DNA of 64,000 nucleotides. Source: Brugia malayi. Its lineage: Eukaryota > Nematoda > Chromadorea > Rhabditida > Onchocercidae. The first letter of the stretch is position 1. Every line of letters begins with the position of its first letter. The notes under the pieces were generated by a model. It was not told the DNA's origin. It saw nothing but the letters and a program-made list of their open reading frames with translations, and made no database searches. The translations under genes and the position numbers were made by a program. Of this stretch, positions 1-13,183 are shown piece by piece. The DNA is taken from contig NW_025062479.1 of assembly GCF_000002995.4 (NCBI RefSeq), positions 21,882,721 to 21,946,720 of the forward strand. The letters are read 5' to 3'.

Positions 1-206
1 GATAACAGGACAATGAAAGTATAGTGAAGGAAAAGTGGAGTGAAAACACTAAAACGGAACTAAATATACTATTTGTGCGGAGAGATTTGAATTGTAACTT
101 CATCAATATAATTAAATTTTCATAGCACAGAGGAACTTCCATATTGTGACAGCAAATTCGAATGAACCACAGAAAAGAGATCAGTGCGACAACCGATATT
201 GTAGTC

Positions 207-246
<40 letters not shown>

Positions 247-2102
247 CATCCTTAAATGCTATTTATTAGGTTTCTCGCGAAATGTTCCGAAATTTGTTGT
301 TAATAATTATCTGTCATATCATTCGGCAATGTAAATGCATTCATTTTGTGAAGTGATGAACAAACCTGAATTGGATTGAAAATTGTTGAAAATTTTCAGT
401 TTGATTTTCAAATAAAAATTTTAAAATTTATTAAATTTTGTCAGCCATGGGGAATGCTATCTGATATATCGGGGATAGGAAAGACGAAAAACGAAAAAGT
501 TTTGAATTTTTAATGCAAATGAAAAATTAAATCATTTTTTGCAATTTGGTTATATTAAATAGAAATAAAATTCATAAGCGATAATGAAGAGATATATCGA
601 AATAAAAATTTTGCAACTGAATAACCCTTGACCTTATCATCAAATGAATTTTGTATATAAATGCTTGCATTTAGATGACCAAAAAATGAATGCCAAAAAT
701 AAAAAATGTGAAATGGATGAGATGGATAGAAAAGAGAAATGAAAACGAAAAAAGAATTTGTTTTTTTTTTTTTTATTTCTATCCATACAATTTAAGTTAT
801 TCAGAAAATATCCATCAGTTTAATTATCATTTATTATTTTATCATTTATCACTTATCAGTTATTTAACAACTAATAATATCAAGTTAGATTTGTCATCAT
901 GTTTACCACTAAAACGATTGCTCTCTCTAATCGCTTTGTAAACATTTTTTATTTCTAAAAAATCTGATAAATATTTCTCGTATTACTCTCATTTATTTGT
1001 CTATCTAAAATTATCATAACAATTGCTAATAAATATTTCTCTAAAACAAATTAAATTCCTTCTACATAGTCGACAATTTAACGAATACCATTCCAGTATG
1101 ATTACAATATGAAATTAAAATGTATGCCAATATTTCAAATAAATTTGAAGATAAAATGAAATGTACATTTGGCTATTATTATTTTAAAACCATTATTATT
1201 TTAATTGCATTTCAAAAAGTTTTTCTGTCCTAAATTTATAAAATCGGAAAATCTGTTAAAAATTAAAATAGACCAAAATGAGGAAGAAAAATTCGCCCCA
1301 TTTTTTTTTTTTTTTTTTTTTTCATCTTTTTTATTTGGTTCGTTGGATATTTCTATTTATGCAGAATAGTTTTATTTCATTCAATGAAATTATTTCTTGT
1401 TTTATTTTCATTATTATTGTTGATAATCTGTTGTATTTTGATTAGATTTAAATGAATATCACTGGATTAAATTCATTTTTTTATTTCAGTTATACATTTA
1501 TCTCAGAGAGACTAATCATGAAAGCTCAGAATATTATAAATAAATTGGATATAAATTAGCACTTTGTTTGTAATCATTTTTTTTTTCTTTTTTTTTTTTT
1601 GTTACTAAATTATTATTCTAGAACAATAATTTTGTTAAATGCTTCATATTTCAATGCTTAATTGATCGAATATGTCACACTTTGTGTTTGTTGTTTATCT
1701 GTGTTAGAATAGAATTTTTCATTTTAAAATTTCTTAGCTTAAAAAATTTTAATTCTTTTATTACTAATTCCACATTTTCATAGAATTTAGCTAAATTAAT
1801 TGTTTAAAAAAAAAAAAAAAAAAAAACTTTTAAATGATTCATTTGATTTTTAAGAAATGAAAGTATTGTATAACTTTCTCGAAAAGAAAACCATTCCTTA
1901 TCTTAATAATTTGTGTCATAAGTTAACATAACCAAACAAATATTGCTTATTGAAAATATTTGAATTATTTATTGATACACTTTATAACAAAACTAAAATG
2001 TCAGAGAAGACAACTAGATATAAATAAAAGCTCAAACTATCAGTTAGTTCACTATCGATCCAGTAAATAAATCCAGAAAGAATTTATGGAAGTTGTATTC
2101 TT
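1..2102. other. Intergenic, no gene seen
   Basis: AT-rich sequence downstream of the calponin-repeat gene. It holds a (TC)n tract at about 210-243, a T run at 1301-1322 and an A run at 1806-1826. Short open frames here are low-complexity and lack splice context, so I call no gene. Confidence 0.6.
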
Positions 2103-5100
2103 TCATGTTACAAATGATGGCGCTGTCTGAAAATTGTAAAATTCATTAGTGTATATAATAAATAATAATGTATTTTGAGTTTGAATCCTAGAAATGAAAC
2201 AGTAAATATTTAACAATACTTGTCTAATTCATCATTTCATTCAGCTAAAGTAGGAAAAAATTTCTTTTTCAGGAAGTTTGAGAGTAAGCATAAATTAAAG
2301 ATAGGAAAAAGGAGAAGAAATGAGGAAGGAAAAAGAACAATGAAAGCATTTTAAGTGTTCTTTTTCATTCTGCAAACTCTTCTGCACTATTTTTTATATC
2401 TCAAATTTAATCATTAAAAATTGAAATCATCAAAACGACCAGATATAAGAGAAAAAAAAAAAAAAGATACGAGGAAGATGTCAACCTGATACGGAACAAC
2501 AAGTTTACATTTGATCTCGTCATCTAGAGTCATCCGGTAACCACCTTCTGATTCACTGATCAATGGTCGAAAAGCACCAAAATCAGTTCCACCTTTAAGG
2601 TAGATATCTTGAACATTGAAAAGAAGTGGCATAATTGATTCAGAAGCGCGATCAAATACTCCAATATCATTTCCGGAACCCTAGATAATCAAATTTTTAA
2701 TTCTGATTTTAAAAGAAATGGATTCAAGTTTATTTAACAAAAAATTTCAATTTCTTGTATGTATCATAGTATAATTCAACAGGTTACATTTTGTTAACTA
2801 AGGATACCTGAAAGTTAATAAATTACTAAATTACATTTTGTTAACTAAGGATACCTGAAAGTTAATAAATTACTAAATTACATTTTGTTAACTAAGGATA
2901 CCTGAAAGTTAATAAATTACTAAATTACATTTTGTTAACTAAGGATACCTGAAAGTTAATAAATTACTAAATTACATTTTGTTTCAATTCTGTGTGACAT
3001 AATGTTCAATTTCGATTAGTTCAAAAATTTATAGCAGAAAGAATTTTAGAACCTGTGCATTGGCTATGACATTTCGTCGTCTGTCTATGATTGTACTGCC
3101 AGCTTTTTCGGTAGATGTCGGCGCAAATTGCCGGCTGATGAAACCGTGAGATTCTGGATCACAACTTGGCGACATATAGTCCAAATATTTCACATGTGGC
3201 GTCTAAAATCTTACAGCAATTTTTGAATGACGTTTAATATCTGTGTATTTCTCTTTTCAGAAATGCTTTTAAATAGAATTTATAAACACAATTAATTTAT
3301 ATTCAAAATTATCAAAAGCTTATTCTATTTAACTTTCTGAAACAATTTTAAAATTGCAAATATGTTTATTTATCATAAATTATTACTTTTGTAAGAGGAA
3401 ACGTTTTTCAAAATTTGGTTCAAAAAAAAAAAGTGAGATATTAGAAAATATAGTGGTAATTACTTTTGCAGTAATAAATTTTGCAAAGAAATTACCTGAT
3501 TACGAATTTGTCCAAACAAAGTTTCCGCATTTTGTGGCTGTATTGCACCTTGCATTAACTTCGGAATGAAACGATTACTTTCTTTGATCTATAATAATAA
3601 TAATTTCAGTTAATTTATTCAAAAATTTATGTGTAAATTCTCAAATGTCTAAAATAACTCTGAAGTTTCAAACAATTTTGTTCAAAAATTTGTGAAAAAT
3701 TTATGTAACTTATGTTCAAATTATAAGATTTATCAATACAAACGACGAAAAAAAAAATTAAATTTTGATTGTATTTCAAATTTCATTAAAACAAAAATTT
3801 TTTGAAGAAAATTTCATTATACCTTAGACTCATCAAATTTATGGTTGTCAATAACATCCGATACATTTCTTCGATAAGATCCGAAAGGTAGCATACCGGA
3901 ACGATTATCGCCAACTGCCTGTGAAAAGAGTGGGATGAGAGTTTCGGAATGAAGATCTCCCTGAAATAAGATAAATCAATTTTCAATTTTCATCGAAAAT
4001 ACTAGAATAATCTTTAAGATGAAAAAATTAGGTGCATAAATTATTTTTGAACTAATTTTTTATCATTTATTCAGCATCTGATCTGTTTATATCACAGCAG
4101 TGCCGTATGTCGGACTATAATTTTTTTTTTTAAAAAAAAAAAGGAGAAATGAAATCTCAAATAAAATGGAAAAGTGTTTAAAATGTTGGATTTATTAGAT
4201 AGGTAAGGGTTGATCAAAGTATCAATGGAAATTATCAGATAACATCCTAATACATTATTCTCGATAAAAAAAAAAAAATAAACTAAAGAGCTAAGATTGA
4301 AAATGATGTATAATTAATTTTTTTTTTTTTTTTTTTTACCTCATTTGTATCAAAATATTATACTAAAAATCGGAGTGATCATTATGAATTTAAATTAATT
4401 TAAATGCAACAAAATATGAACCCCAATCATCTTATCATTTCGTAAGAATATTTTTAATTAACATTCATAAATTTACGATGCATACCTGTACTAAGTGCTT
4501 GGAACCTTGATCAACCTTTATACTTGCACCTCGGGTATGTCCAAATGCTCCCATACCTTCTTGTGTTTGTAGTGCGGGTAGATTTTCCCATGGTATTTCG
4601 AATGGAATAAAAACGTCTCTTGAATTCGAAAATTTTATGATTATTCATTATTGGCTATATTGTTAAAATTTAGAAGAAATATTTTACGAATTTTGAATGT
4701 CTGTTAGTGATGAAAACGGAATTTTGCTTTAAAAGTGGAGACCGGAAGAGGAAAAGATTAAATGCGTACAAATGTTGCGGTTTTCTAGCATATCGTTTTG
4801 TTGGTGGAATTTTTTCTTCCTTCAGAATATCGGCCAATTTCTTTTCATCCGGTGGCATCTCATATGGTTCTGGTGGTGGTCTAGGTGGTGGAATCCATTG
4901 TGGTTTCAATTTTTTCTGCAAAATTCAATAAACATAGAAAGTAAAATTGAAAAAGGACAAATTGTTGAGGAAAGCAGAAGGAGAGAGAGAGAGAGAGAGA
5001 GAGGGAATAAGAAAAAGTTTAAATATTGACAATGACAAATTGATTTGTTTATAGATTGGATGGAAATGATAAAATGTTTAATTGAAATATGAGAATAACT

Positions 5101-8100
5101 AAGGAAACCGGAAAAAAAAAAAAAAAAAAACAGAGAATGAAGGATATTTGGGGAGAATGGGATGATAAATAAACAATGCAAATTTCGGCATTGACCTTTT
5201 TCTGTTTCGGTTTCTTCTTTGGCGATACATTTTCATTGTTTTCAATCTGTAAAATTATTTGATTAGTTAGAAAATGCTAATTAACGCAGTCTTTAAAATT
5301 CATTGTTAGTAGTATTTAATAGATAGAAAGGAGGAAAATTCAAATTTGGTGCAATAAAAAAAATTTTATTTAACGATCAAATAATTTTATTGTTACTCAT
5401 TTTGAGTGTTATCTGACGATCTTACCTCATTTTCGATGGGTAATTCTGGAACAGTGAAGCTTGTTTCGGAGACCTCATCCGGTTCCTCCGATTCATCTTG
5501 TTCCTTGTCGCTCGGTTTTTTCTTCGGTAGAGGTAATGTGGCGTCAGTTTCTGGTTCAGGACTGTCTTCCGTTAATTTAACCTTGAGGGGATTTTTAGGT
5601 TTGATTGCCTTTGGTTTTCCAGATTTAGCGTTAGGTCTCTTAGGCTCGGGAACAGAAATCAGTTCTGGCTCCAACTCTTCATCATTAGGATTTTCTGGCT
5701 CTTCTTCAGATGTGGCATTTGGTTTTTTAGCTTCTATCTGTGGTTTTTTCTTCGGCTTCGATATCGGAAGAGTTACATCTGTTTCAGGTTCCGGACTACC
5801 CTCTGTTGGTTTAACTTTCAAAGGTCTCTTTGGTTTTGCACCTTTCGGATCTTTCAGCTTAATATCAGGCTTTTTCGATGTAGGCGCCGAAATTAATTCT
5901 GGCTCGAATTCCTCGTCATCCGGTTCTTGTGGTTTTTTCATCGGCTTCGATATCGGAAGAGTTACATCTGTTTCAGGTTCCGGGCTACCCTCTGTTGGTT
6001 TAACTTTCAGAGGTCTCTTTGGTTTCGCACTTTTCGGATCTTTCAGCTTAATATCAGGCTTTTTCGATGTAGGCGCCGAAATTAATTCTGGCTCGAATTC
6101 CTCGTCATCCGGTTCTTGTGGCTTGACACCTGGTTTTTTCTTCGGTTTTGATATCGGAAGAGTTACATCTGTTTCAGGTTCCGGGCTACCCTCTGTTGGT
6201 TTAACTTTCAGAGGTCTCTTTGGTTTCGCACTTTTCGGATCTTTCAGCTTAATATCAGGCTTTTTCGATGTAGGCGCCGAAATTAATTCTGGCTCGAATT
6301 CCTCGTCATCCGGTTCTTGTGGCTTGACACCTGGTTTTTTCTTCGGTTTTGATATCGGAAGAGTTACATCTGTTTCAGGTTCCGGGCTACCCTCTGTTGG
6401 TTTAACTTTCAGAGGTCTCTTTGGTTTCGCACTTTTCGGATCTTTCAGCTTAATATCAGGCTTTTTCGATGTAGGCGCCGAAATTAATTCTGGCTCGAAT
6501 TCCTCGTCATCCGGTTCTTGTGGTTTTTTCTTCGGTTTCGATATCGGAAGAGTTACATCTGTTTCAGGTTCCGGGCTACCCTCTGTTGGTTTAACTTTCA
6601 GAGGTCTCTTTGGTTTCTCACCTTTCGGATCTTTCAGCTTAATATCAGGCTTTTTCGATGTAGGCGCCGAAATTAGTTCTGGCTCAAGTTCCTCATCATC
6701 CGGTTCTTGTGGCTTGACACCTGGTTTTTTCTTCGGTTTTGATATCGGAAGAGTTACATCTGTTTCAGGTTCCGGACTACCTTCTGTTGGTTTAACTTTC
6801 AGAGGTCTCTTTGGTTTTGCACCTTTCGGATCTTTCAGCTTAATATCAGGCTTTTTCGATGTAGGCGCCGAAATTAGTTCTGGCTCAAGTTCCTCATCAT
6901 CCGGTTCTTGTGGCTTGACACCTGGTTTTTTCTTCGGTTTCGATATCGGAAGAGTTACATCTGTTTCAGGTTCCGGACTACCCTCTGTTGGTTTAACTTT
7001 CAGTGGTCTTCTTGGTTTTCTGTCTTCCGGATCTTTCAGCTTAATATCAGGTTTTCCTGATGTGGGGGCTGAAACTAGCTCTGGCTCAAGCTCTTCATCA
7101 TCCGGTTCCTGTGGCTTAATACTAGGTTTCATCTTGGGTTTCGATATTGGAAGAGTTACATTTGTTTCAGGTTCCGGACTACCCTCTGTTGGTTTAACTT
7201 TCAGTGGCCTCTTTGGTTTTGTACCTTCCGGATCTTTCAGCTTAATATCAGGCTTTTTTGATGCAGGGGCCGATACCAGTTCTGGCTCGAGTTCCTCATC
7301 CGATTTTTCTAATTCTTCCTGAGGTTTAACATTTGGATTTTTGGGTTCTACCTTTGACTTATTTTTCGATTTTGGATCATCTTTTGTGGATTTCACAGGT
7401 TCCTTCATTACTGACTGTTTCTCTGATGTTTCTGCCGGTTTCGGTTTTTTAGTAGCTGGTGATGAAACTTTTTGTGGTTCTTCAGGTTCTCCTAAACGTT
7501 TAGTTTTTTGGTTTTCTGGTTCTTTGAATCGAATATCGTGGCTTGGTTTTGGAGGCTTTTCAGATTCCGAAACTTGTTCAGGCTCTAATTCATCCTCATC
7601 TTCAAAATCGGTATCTGATATCTCTTCCTGAAAAAGCAAAACAGTTCAGAAATGAACTGAGAGGTGAGCTTTTTTGTTTTAATCGAACTATTATCACAGT
7701 TCTTCATTTCATGCTTACAAATTATAAAAAACTTAAAATATTTTAATTTAAATCCTTTTCCTAGGAAACATGAAAAAGAGAATTTTTGACAAAAAGAAAA
7801 AATTTTTGAGCCCAAAAGTTTTGAGTGATTTCAGAAGGAAATAATCTTGCGGTAACAAATAAAATATTAAAAAAATTTAAGATTGTTTATTATTAGAAAA
7901 TATATTGAAATTGAATATTTAATATTGAAAAAATTTAAGATTGATAAGTAAAGTTTAAAAATGATTTCATTTTCATTTTAATAAATTTTTTTGAATTTTA
8001 TTTATATTCCATTCTCATTGAAAGGAATCATAACAAAAATGAAATGCTCACTGCATCTGTTTATACTTTTCATGAAAGTAAATACTACAAGTAATAATAG

Positions 8101-8940
8101 TAAACATGTACATATCTAATAAACATGTGCTAAAATCATTTACAACTTTATGCATTTATAAAGAAAAATATTCAACGTTTTGCATCAAAATGTAATTTGT
8201 TTGCATTAAAACATTATTAAAATCTAAAATTCAAAAAGTGCATAATTTGTCGAAATTGCAATTAGACTTTCAGTAGTTTTAAATTAAATGAAGTTATTTG
8301 TTGTAAAATTACAAACCTCAACATCAGGCATTATGATATTATCATCTTTATCATTAGAAGTAGCATCTGGAGTTGATCGATTTCTCTGAGATATCTTCGG
8401 AAGATCGGAACAAGGAACACCTGGCGATTTATCAGTGAGTTTTTGTGCAGGTTCACAAACAAGTTCACATTCCATTTCCTCTTCCTCTTCTTCATCTTCA
8501 AATTCCACATCCGATACTTCTACCTCAAATATTTGATCTTAACGATTAAATAATTATTCTAGAAAAATAACGCATGCAAAATCCTAATTATCTTTGACAA
8601 ATCATACCAAAGTTAGTCGAGAATTCAACATAAATAGTATTGTTTACTCAAAATGATATAAAGATAACTAGTATTAAAAACTGATTTAGAATAAGTAATG
8701 AAATTAAATTTATAACAAATAGAATCTAAACTTTAATTTTTTCTCAGATAACCTGAATTTTTTGGATTGTAAATTTGGATTTATTAGATTTTTTTTTTTT
8801 TTTTTTGGCATTAAATTAACTCAAAAATTTAGAAGTTACAAGTAAGATTGGAATTTAAAAAAATAAAATAAATTGAGTTAATGAAACAACAACAATAAAA
8901 AAAAAAAATGAAAAACCTCTTCTTCGTCGCTTCCAACCAT
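2103..8940 (-). CDS. Calponin-repeat protein with long PEVK-like Pro/Glu/Lys repeats
   Basis: Eleven-exon model, 1,120 residues, all phases agreeing: 8940-8917, 8523-8317, 7627-5426, 5246-5196, 4915-4770, 4618-4486, 3960-3823, 3588-3496, 3202-3053, 2680-2486, 2126-2103. Start MVGSDEEE follows a likely trans-splice acceptor. The N-terminal two thirds are acidic/basic/proline-rich, with about nine regular 63- or 67-residue repeats (core ELEPELISAPTSKKP, then RPLKVKPTEGSPEPET) and two diverged leading copies. The C-terminal third holds degenerate calponin-type repeats such as RSGMLPFGSYRRNVSD, EGMGAFGHTRGAS and GGTDFGAFRP. In UNC-87/CLIK proteins this repeat binds F-actin; an actin or sarcomere role here is inferred, with the charged region as a possible flexible, titin-PEVK-like spacer. 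There is no CH domain. The last exon encodes only 7 residues and is the least certain; read-through of exon 10 would instead stop at 2414. Confidence 0.8.
2786..2983. repeat. 47-bp tandem repeat, about 4.2 copies, in intron
   Basis: Direct copies begin at 2786, 2833, 2880 and 2927, with a partial fifth at 2974. They are essentially identical, each starting acattttgttaactaagg. The array lies wholly in the intron between the exons 3202-3053 and 2680-2486 of the calponin-repeat gene. Confidence 0.95.
5560..7310 (-). repeat. In-frame 189/201-bp coding repeats (63/67 aa)
   Basis: The landmark atatcgg (atattgg in one copy) recurs at 5761, 5950, 6151, 6352, 6541, 6742, 6943 and 7144. Spacings are 189 or 201 bp, all multiples of three. 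The short units lack a four-residue GVKP insert. Central copies are nearly identical even at silent positions, which suggests recent duplication or gene conversion; edge copies are more diverged. Confidence 0.95.
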
Positions 8941-8947
8941 TGCTTAT

Positions 8948-8957
8948 CTGATATTAG
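8948..8957 (-). promoter_or_regulatory. Likely spliced-leader acceptor, calponin-repeat gene
   Basis: On the minus strand, taatatcag ends seven bases before the start ATG at 8940. An acceptor here with no upstream coding exon fits trans-splicing. This is inferred from sequence only. Confidence 0.45.
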
Positions 8958-9560
8958 CTTCTCACTTTAAGAATGCCTCCAGCTCTGCCTGATGATTATA
9001 AATAGCACTTTACAACAATTCCAGCAGTACAAGCAGCAGCTGCGGTAGCAGTGGCGGTAGCAGCGGCGGTAGCAGCGGCAGCGGTATCATCTATGAGCGC
9101 AAAATTGATCTGTGCTGACAGCTTCACCCTCATTTCAGTCTTCTACTTATCCTTCCAAGAAAGTAAGACTTATCTTGCAAAGTTATACTTAGATTTAAGG
9201 TCATTCCAGTGGAAGAGTATGTGGTCACTCATTTATTTGCACATTTGACGATTTCAATGGTCAGATTTATCTGTTCCAATTTATTTGTTTATATTTTGTT
9301 TTCATAAAGTAACACAGAGAATAGAATTTTAATGGTGCAATGAACTGATTGCAAATTGTAATATTTTTCTTCTCTTTCTCGATCTTTTATAACTGTTAAA
9401 TGTCAAAATTTTCACAATGCTTAAAGAAATGAAATCATTCACCGTGGAAGTAAGATATTAAGAAATTTTGATCTGAAATATTACTTTTTTTTTGAAAGGA
9501 ATTGTTGAAATTAGCGATGATAGAATGAAATGAATTGTAATGTTATCACAGAGATCACTA

Positions 9561-9744
9561 ATCATATCATATCATATCTTATCAGCAGGAAGGAAGCTGA
9601 TAGAGAAAGATAAACTATCACTCAAAAAAGGTTCATCGTTGCATCATATATCATATTTCAATTTCATTTACACTTATTTTCGTTTCAAATTTCTATGAAT
9701 ATGATATGACATGACATATCATGATATGATATGATATGATATGC
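9561..9744. repeat. ATATC/GATAT inverted repeat
   Basis: An atcat/atc-rich arm at 9561-9583 faces a complementary (atatg)n arm at 9699-9744. The arms are separated by about 115 bp and could form a hairpin. Confidence 0.6.
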
Positions 9745-11152
9745 TCTTTTATGTCTGTTCCATCATATTTAATCATTTCTTTTTTCCAAACAATTCTACA
9801 ACATTTCTAACATCTCATATCAGTTCTTGCAGATCTTTCAGAAATATAAACAAATTACATTTAATTTCTTTTATTATTAGATAATGTTTACTTCAAAAAT
9901 TTGTTATTGAAATTAATTGTTCTGTGATTTTTTATTTTTCATTTTTTTCATTTTTCATTTTTTTTTTTTTTTGAAATTTGTAAAAATTTGGAAATAAGTT
10001 GTTGAGAGTGAAACATTCGTTTCCAATTCATATGTTATAATTTCTATATAAATTATTTATTCATAACAGGTTTCTTTATAGAAATTTATGTGATTGATCA
10101 AATTATATAAAACTTTTTTTTTTTTTTAAAAATCTTAATGGAGTGTAGAAGAATTAAATATTAACTAGAGAAAAAAAAATTAAAAAAAAACTACCCTTGC
10201 AATTAGATTAAATTTTCGTTTTAGTTTACCGAAAAGATTATAAAATGAAAGTATTATTATTCTTTCTGAAGAAAATCTCTAACAAATAGCAATATCACTA
10301 GTTAGCTCTTTATTTCGATTTTTAGATTATGATTTTTAGTCTTTTATTTCATTGTTTAAAATTTAAGAGAAACAAAACAATAACTTCTATGACAATAAAA
10401 ACAACAACAACAACAATAACAAAGGGTTTAATATTACCACCAATATTACTGCAACCAAATCTATAACAAAGGGTACATTCGGTTTAAGAAAATTTTAGAT
10501 TTTATTAAAAATAATTTTTTGTTGTTTTTTTTGGATAAAAAAAAAAATCACTTAATTATTTCCTAAATGAACAAATAATTACAGGCAAATTATATTGTTA
10601 TACTGTTTAATGTTATACAGTTCAATTTTTTTTTTTGACATAAAAGCAAAAAAGAAATTTAATTTTCCAAATAGTTAGGATTATTGCAAAACGAATTGAA
10701 TTATTTAGCAGCGTTGCAAGTAAGGTAATTGAAGTAGTTCAAACTTTCAATAACTTATAGCGATTGTCGTAAACAATCATATCTGTCCTTGCTATGACAA
10801 AAATTTGCGCTGCTCTTTAGATTTCCTGTTTCTTCATAAAACGTTGAATATAATAAACAATTTGAATGTTCAGCATTTACTATCAATTATTTCATTACTT
10901 TGATAATTTTGCAAGTTTCATTTGAAAAAAAAAAAATTTGTTTTTGAAAAAATTTTAAGAAAAAGTTTAGCAATTGCTAAATAAGCTTAAAAAAGTGTTA
11001 ACTAGTTGAGAAAAATTTTATTTATAGTATTAATATCGAATTTTTTTTGGAAGTACAAAAAATATGAAAATGTTTTCAAAACATATATTATTGGGGATAA
11101 TGGAGTAATAGTTGAAAGTGAGTGATTTGTTCATTATTTAAAATAAATGATT

Positions 11153-11192
11153 AATCAGTCAATCAATCAATCAATCAATCAGTCAATCAATA
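11153..11192. repeat. CAAT tetranucleotide repeat
   Basis: About ten units of the tetranucleotide aatc/agtc occur here in intergenic sequence. Confidence 0.9.
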
Positions 11193-13020
11193 ATTCGTTG
11201 AAAGAAAATAGATTTCAGATTATTTATTTTAAATGATCAAAAGAAGGCGAAGGACGATGTCCAAGTTTAATTGTATTGGCCGAATATAGTCATTTACTAC
11301 AGATAAACTGAAAATTAGAAATCAAAAACTTAAAAATGCAAAATAATTATTAATATTTTTAAATAAAGTAGTATATTTGAATCAGCTATTTGTTTCATAA
11401 AATTTTGTTGCAAACATTTATGAAAAAAAGCATAAAAATTCAATTAGTTCATCTTTGTTTATTTTTTGTTTAGTCATTTTACAATTTGTGAACTCTAAAA
11501 TATGTTATAAAGATGTGAAGCGAAAAGTTTAAATTTAGCATATAAAAACTATTTCCTTTTTGCTACATAATTTCGACAAAGATAAATATTTATATAAATT
11601 TAACAAATTTTTTCCCTTCCTTACACAAATTAAAAATTCGATGTGATTTGGAAGTAAAAAGGTTAGCATTTCCGGTAAATAAAATATTAGTATTTGCAAG
11701 AATTACAATATTCTTTATTTTATATTTTAAATTCAAATTTTTGAGAGATGCTTATATGCCACTTAATGATAAGTAATCGTGGATCAATAAAAGTACAAGG
11801 AAAATGTTAGATTAATCTTTTCTGGTGAACAGCTTTGAAAAAAAGCTTATCACTTCAAAGAATAGGATAAGAAAACGGAGAGAAGAAAGAATGTGATAAG
11901 AGGAAAATTCATTGTTTTTAAATAAATTTAAAAAAAAAAAAACCAACTATTATTTCATTCAGGAAAGGAATGAAAATAAGGGAAAGTCAATAATTAATAG
12001 ACTATTTTTTATAATTAATAATTAATAGAATACTATTCATGTAATTTTCATTTTTTTTTTTAATTTTTTAAATTGAAATGAGTGAATTTTTTTTTAAAGG
12101 CATTTCATTATTTTTATTAAATATCCCAACGTTAACTGTTTTTTAGATTGAAAAAGTGATAAATAATTAGTTGAAATTTGATAAAGTGCAATGGATGTCA
12201 TTAGAAATGGAACTGTTTGCATCCTTATTTTTTGATTGTTATTTTTTTTTTTTTTTGGAATTATTGTTAATAAATTTCTGAAATGCTATAATTTTCACTT
12301 TGATGTGTGAGATTGTAGGGTGAATTTCAAATTAATTAGAGAGATAGATCGTAGTTTTAATTAATAAGAGACTAATTTAACACATTATTGTTATTATAGA
12401 CCATAAATAAAATTATTCATTCCAGAAATTTTTGAAGGTTATAATAAAAAAAAAAAAAAAAACATTTAGATGGATAATTTTTGTAGTAGATAAGAGCAGA
12501 AAATTGTCAAATTTAAATAAAGTTGGTTAGCAATTTTGCAAGTGCTAATTGCAAGGGTAATCAAATAATTTAACTAAAGAAGTATTTATTTAAAATAAAT
12601 TCTAATTCAAATTTATGGCATTTTTTTTTCAATTTGTGATCAAAATGGAAGCATTTCTATCGAATTGTCTCCTTTCATTTCTGGCTCAAATATTTTGATT
12701 TTACTATCTTATTCAACCACTACTTACAGTTAAATTACTTAATTTAAGCAATAAAATAAACAATAATTAAATTAAATGGAGAGTTCTCTTAAAATTTTCA
12801 TCTTTAAAAGTGCATGCAATTACCACCAATGCAACCGGATTAAAAAATAATTTATTTTTTAGTTATCAATAGATTATAACAACTAAGAATTTTGCTACTC
12901 TATTAAAGAAAACAATGAGTTTTTATATACAAATTGAATTTTATTATATTAGCCAATTATTATTTCAAAACAACGCGATTTTGTAGAAAAGTTTTGTAAT
13001 GTAAGAAGGCAAATTGTCAG

Positions 13021-13158
13021 TATTGATCTGTTTATTTGATATTTTACAATAGCAGTGATAAAATCTTATTGATCTGCTTATTTGATATTTCAGAATAGTA
13101 GTGATAAAATTTTATTGATCTATTTATTCGATATTTTGGAATAGCAGTGATAAAATAT
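13021..13158. repeat. 46-bp tandem repeat, 3 copies
   Basis: Three roughly 46-bp units start with tattgatctgtttattt and end in agcagtgataaaat. They differ at a few positions. The array lies just past the HSP20 stop codon, probably in or near its 3' UTR. Confidence 0.85.
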
Positions 13159-13183
13159 AATGTTAAAAATGTATTGTGTTCAG

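Larger units (their letters stand above)
8941..13020. other. Intergenic, 4 kb
   Basis: Lies between two minus-strand genes: the 5' side of the calponin-repeat gene and the 3' side of the HSP20 gene. Near the calponin start (about 9028-9095) is an unusually GC-rich imperfect CAG/CGG trinucleotide stretch. The rest is AT-rich with homopolymers and the simple repeats listed separately. I see no coding exon or tRNA. Confidence 0.55.

Noticed and set aside
4088..4104. tatcacagcagtgcc, resembling a miR-2-family 5' end
   Set aside because: Only the seed-like start matches and I see no clear hairpin precursor around it.
5406..7322. 638-codon plus-strand open frame rich in Gly/Ser/Phe
   Set aside because: It is the exact antisense of the repetitive calponin-gene exon 3; codon bias keeps the opposite strand open. 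Splice borders and domain content support the minus strand.
9051..9248. Ala-rich plus-strand open frame
   Set aside because: It is a translation of the imperfect GCG/GCA trinucleotide stretch with no domain or downstream exon.
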